Source: Clostridiales bacterium (lineage in GTDB: Bacteria > Bacillota > Clostridia > Oscillospirales > JAAYOS01). From it: a stretch of 7,108 nucleotides of DNA. A program made the position numbers and the translations under genes. Location: positions 1 to 7,108 of the forward strand of contig JAAYMG010000079.1 in the NCBI GenBank assembly GCA_012521525.1, in the 5' to 3' direction. The first letter of the stretch is position 1. Every line of letters begins with the position of its first letter. Below the pieces are notes generated by a model, which was given only the letters and a program-made list of their open reading frames with translations, was not told the origin of the DNA and searched no databases. Shown here piece after piece: positions 6,345 to 7,108 of this stretch.

Positions 6345-7108
6345 TCATCGTGCCGTCGAAAGGTATTCTTCAAGGCACAGGCCGGAATCTTTTATTGCGG
6401 TCGCATGTTCAATGCCCACGTACCGGAAGTGCCACGGTTCATAACTGAGGCCGGTGATATCCTCTTTGCCTTTCGGATATCTGACAATAAATCCGTACAG
6501 ATGCGCGTTTTCGCAGAGCCACTGAAAAGCATCTGTCTTCTCAAAACTTTCGTCAAGGGTACTTACGCCGGTCGTTATGATGTCAACTGCAAGCCCTGTG
6601 TGGTGTTCGCTTTCGCCGGGGGCTGCCAGGTACCGGCTTGCCCTGGAATATGCCAGATCGATATCTGCGCCGGATACGATCATGGACATTGTCTTCCTGT
6701 CAAGCAGTTTCTTCTGGTCGGATACGGACCGGTAAGCTGAGCAGATGGTGAGGACCACACCGTCCTGCTTCGCATCCGCGATCATCTTCTCCAACTCTTC
6801 ATAGATCCGCACGTCGACCATGTAGCCGTCAGCTGTCTCTACAAGATCTACCGTAAATGACCTGTCCAGCGGTGATTTACTGCTGACAACAATCAGGTTC
6901 CAGTCAGACAGGTCATCTTTTTTGAGTGTGTTACCGGCAGCGGGCTCGTCCGAAACCTCGGGATCACGCGGTGTATTTTCCGTGTTCCCATCGATTTCCG
7001 GGCTGCCGATGACCTGTTCATGACCGGGGCTGCCACCGTCATCTTCGATCCCTTCGTGAGGGTCCTGCCCGGGGGACAGGCTGAGGATCAGGAATACCGC
7101 GGCAAGCA
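6345..7108 (-). CDS. Secreted VanY/M15-family D-Ala-D-Ala carboxypeptidase, N-terminus cut by the window
   Basis: The frame runs from the right edge to the TGA at 6347-6345, giving 253 visible residues. An internal ATG at 6821 is not the start, because homology to the family and the open frame continue upstream of it. The first visible residues (LAAVFLILSLSPG) are the end of a hydrophobic signal peptide or membrane anchor. A linker of about 50 residues rich in Gly, Pro, Asp and Glu follows, as expected for a tether reaching into the wall. The catalytic domain begins near DWNLIVVSSKSPL and carries the VanY hallmarks: SAYRS (123-127); SEHHTGLAVD (166-175), supplying zinc ligands His168 and Asp175; and YEPWHFRYVG, supplying the probable catalytic Glu223 and the third ligand His226. 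The enzyme should remove the terminal D-Ala of peptidoglycan stem peptides outside the membrane. It is more likely a housekeeping wall-trimming enzyme than part of a vancomycin cassette, as no van genes are visible. The PilZ gene begins 60 bp downstream on the same strand. Confidence 0.93.
   Translation of the reverse strand, partial: LAAVFLILSLSPGQDPHEGIEDDGGSPGHEQVIGSPEIDGNTENTPRDPEVSDEPAAGNTLKKDDLSDWNLIVVSSKSPLDRSFTVDLVETADGYMVDVRIYEELEKMIADAKQDGVVLTICSAYRSVSDQKKLLDRKTMSMIVSGADIDLAYSRASRYLAAPGESEHHTGLAVDIITTGVSTLDESFEKTDAFQWLCENAHLYGFIVRYPKGKEDITGLSYEPWHFRYVGIEHATAIKDSGLCLEEYLSTAR

Noticed and set aside
6345..6821. Reading the carboxypeptidase as a complete 158-residue gene starting at 6821
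   Set aside because: The same frame stays open to the window edge and encodes the expected DWNLIVVSSKSPL entry of the VanY domain, a linker and the end of a signal peptide, so the true start is outside the window.

Overview
The window looks like chromosomal DNA of a low- to mid-GC Gram-positive anaerobe of the Clostridia type. This rests on protein style rather than a marker gene: a GGDEF protein with a C-terminal HD-GYP domain, a YcgR-like PilZ protein, a VanY-type carboxypeptidase, strong AAGGAGG-type ribosome sites, and frequent AGG/AGA (Arg) and ATA (Ile) codons. The lineage is an inference. Coding density is high, and I see no rRNA, tRNA, CRISPR, phage or transposase gene.

Layout. Two genes on the + strand face three on the - strand, and they meet at a 199-bp intergenic region (3100-3298). 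The + side holds the C-terminal end of an EAL-domain cyclic-di-GMP phosphodiesterase (1-758), followed 34 bp later by a membrane sensor (793-3099) with two membrane segments, HAMP, PAS, GGDEF and HD-GYP domains. The - side, read from the right edge, holds a secreted VanY/M15-type D,D-carboxypeptidase (7108-6345, N-terminus cut by the window), a PilZ cyclic-di-GMP receptor (6284-5610), and an enlarged FtsA-like actin-fold ATPase of 773 residues (5620-3299). The last two genes overlap by 11 bp. The 60-bp gap between the carboxypeptidase and PilZ genes shows no obvious terminator, so the three could be one operon.

The convergent intergenic region holds two hairpins that share an identical 18-nt core. 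The first is a long, almost continuous inverted repeat bounded by GGGGACGAT/ATCGTCCCC. It resembles the palindromic REP-type repeats dispersed in many Firmicutes genomes, and it may also act as a terminator for one or both operons.

Biological reading. Everything on the + side should make or break cyclic-di-GMP. The - side has a cyclic-di-GMP receptor translationally coupled to a cytoskeletal FtsA-like protein and placed beside a peptidoglycan-trimming enzyme. The most interesting hypothesis is a local module in which cyclic-di-GMP, sensed by PilZ, influences an FtsA-like filament or scaffold and cell-wall remodelling. The FtsA-like protein is unusual: about 370 residues beyond the actin fold carry repeated 'NG...GD' units that look like small beta-grasp domains, plus an acidic low-complexity linker. 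The HD-GYP domain is also unusual, because the last Asp of its metal-binding signature is Glu and the conserved segment after it is replaced.
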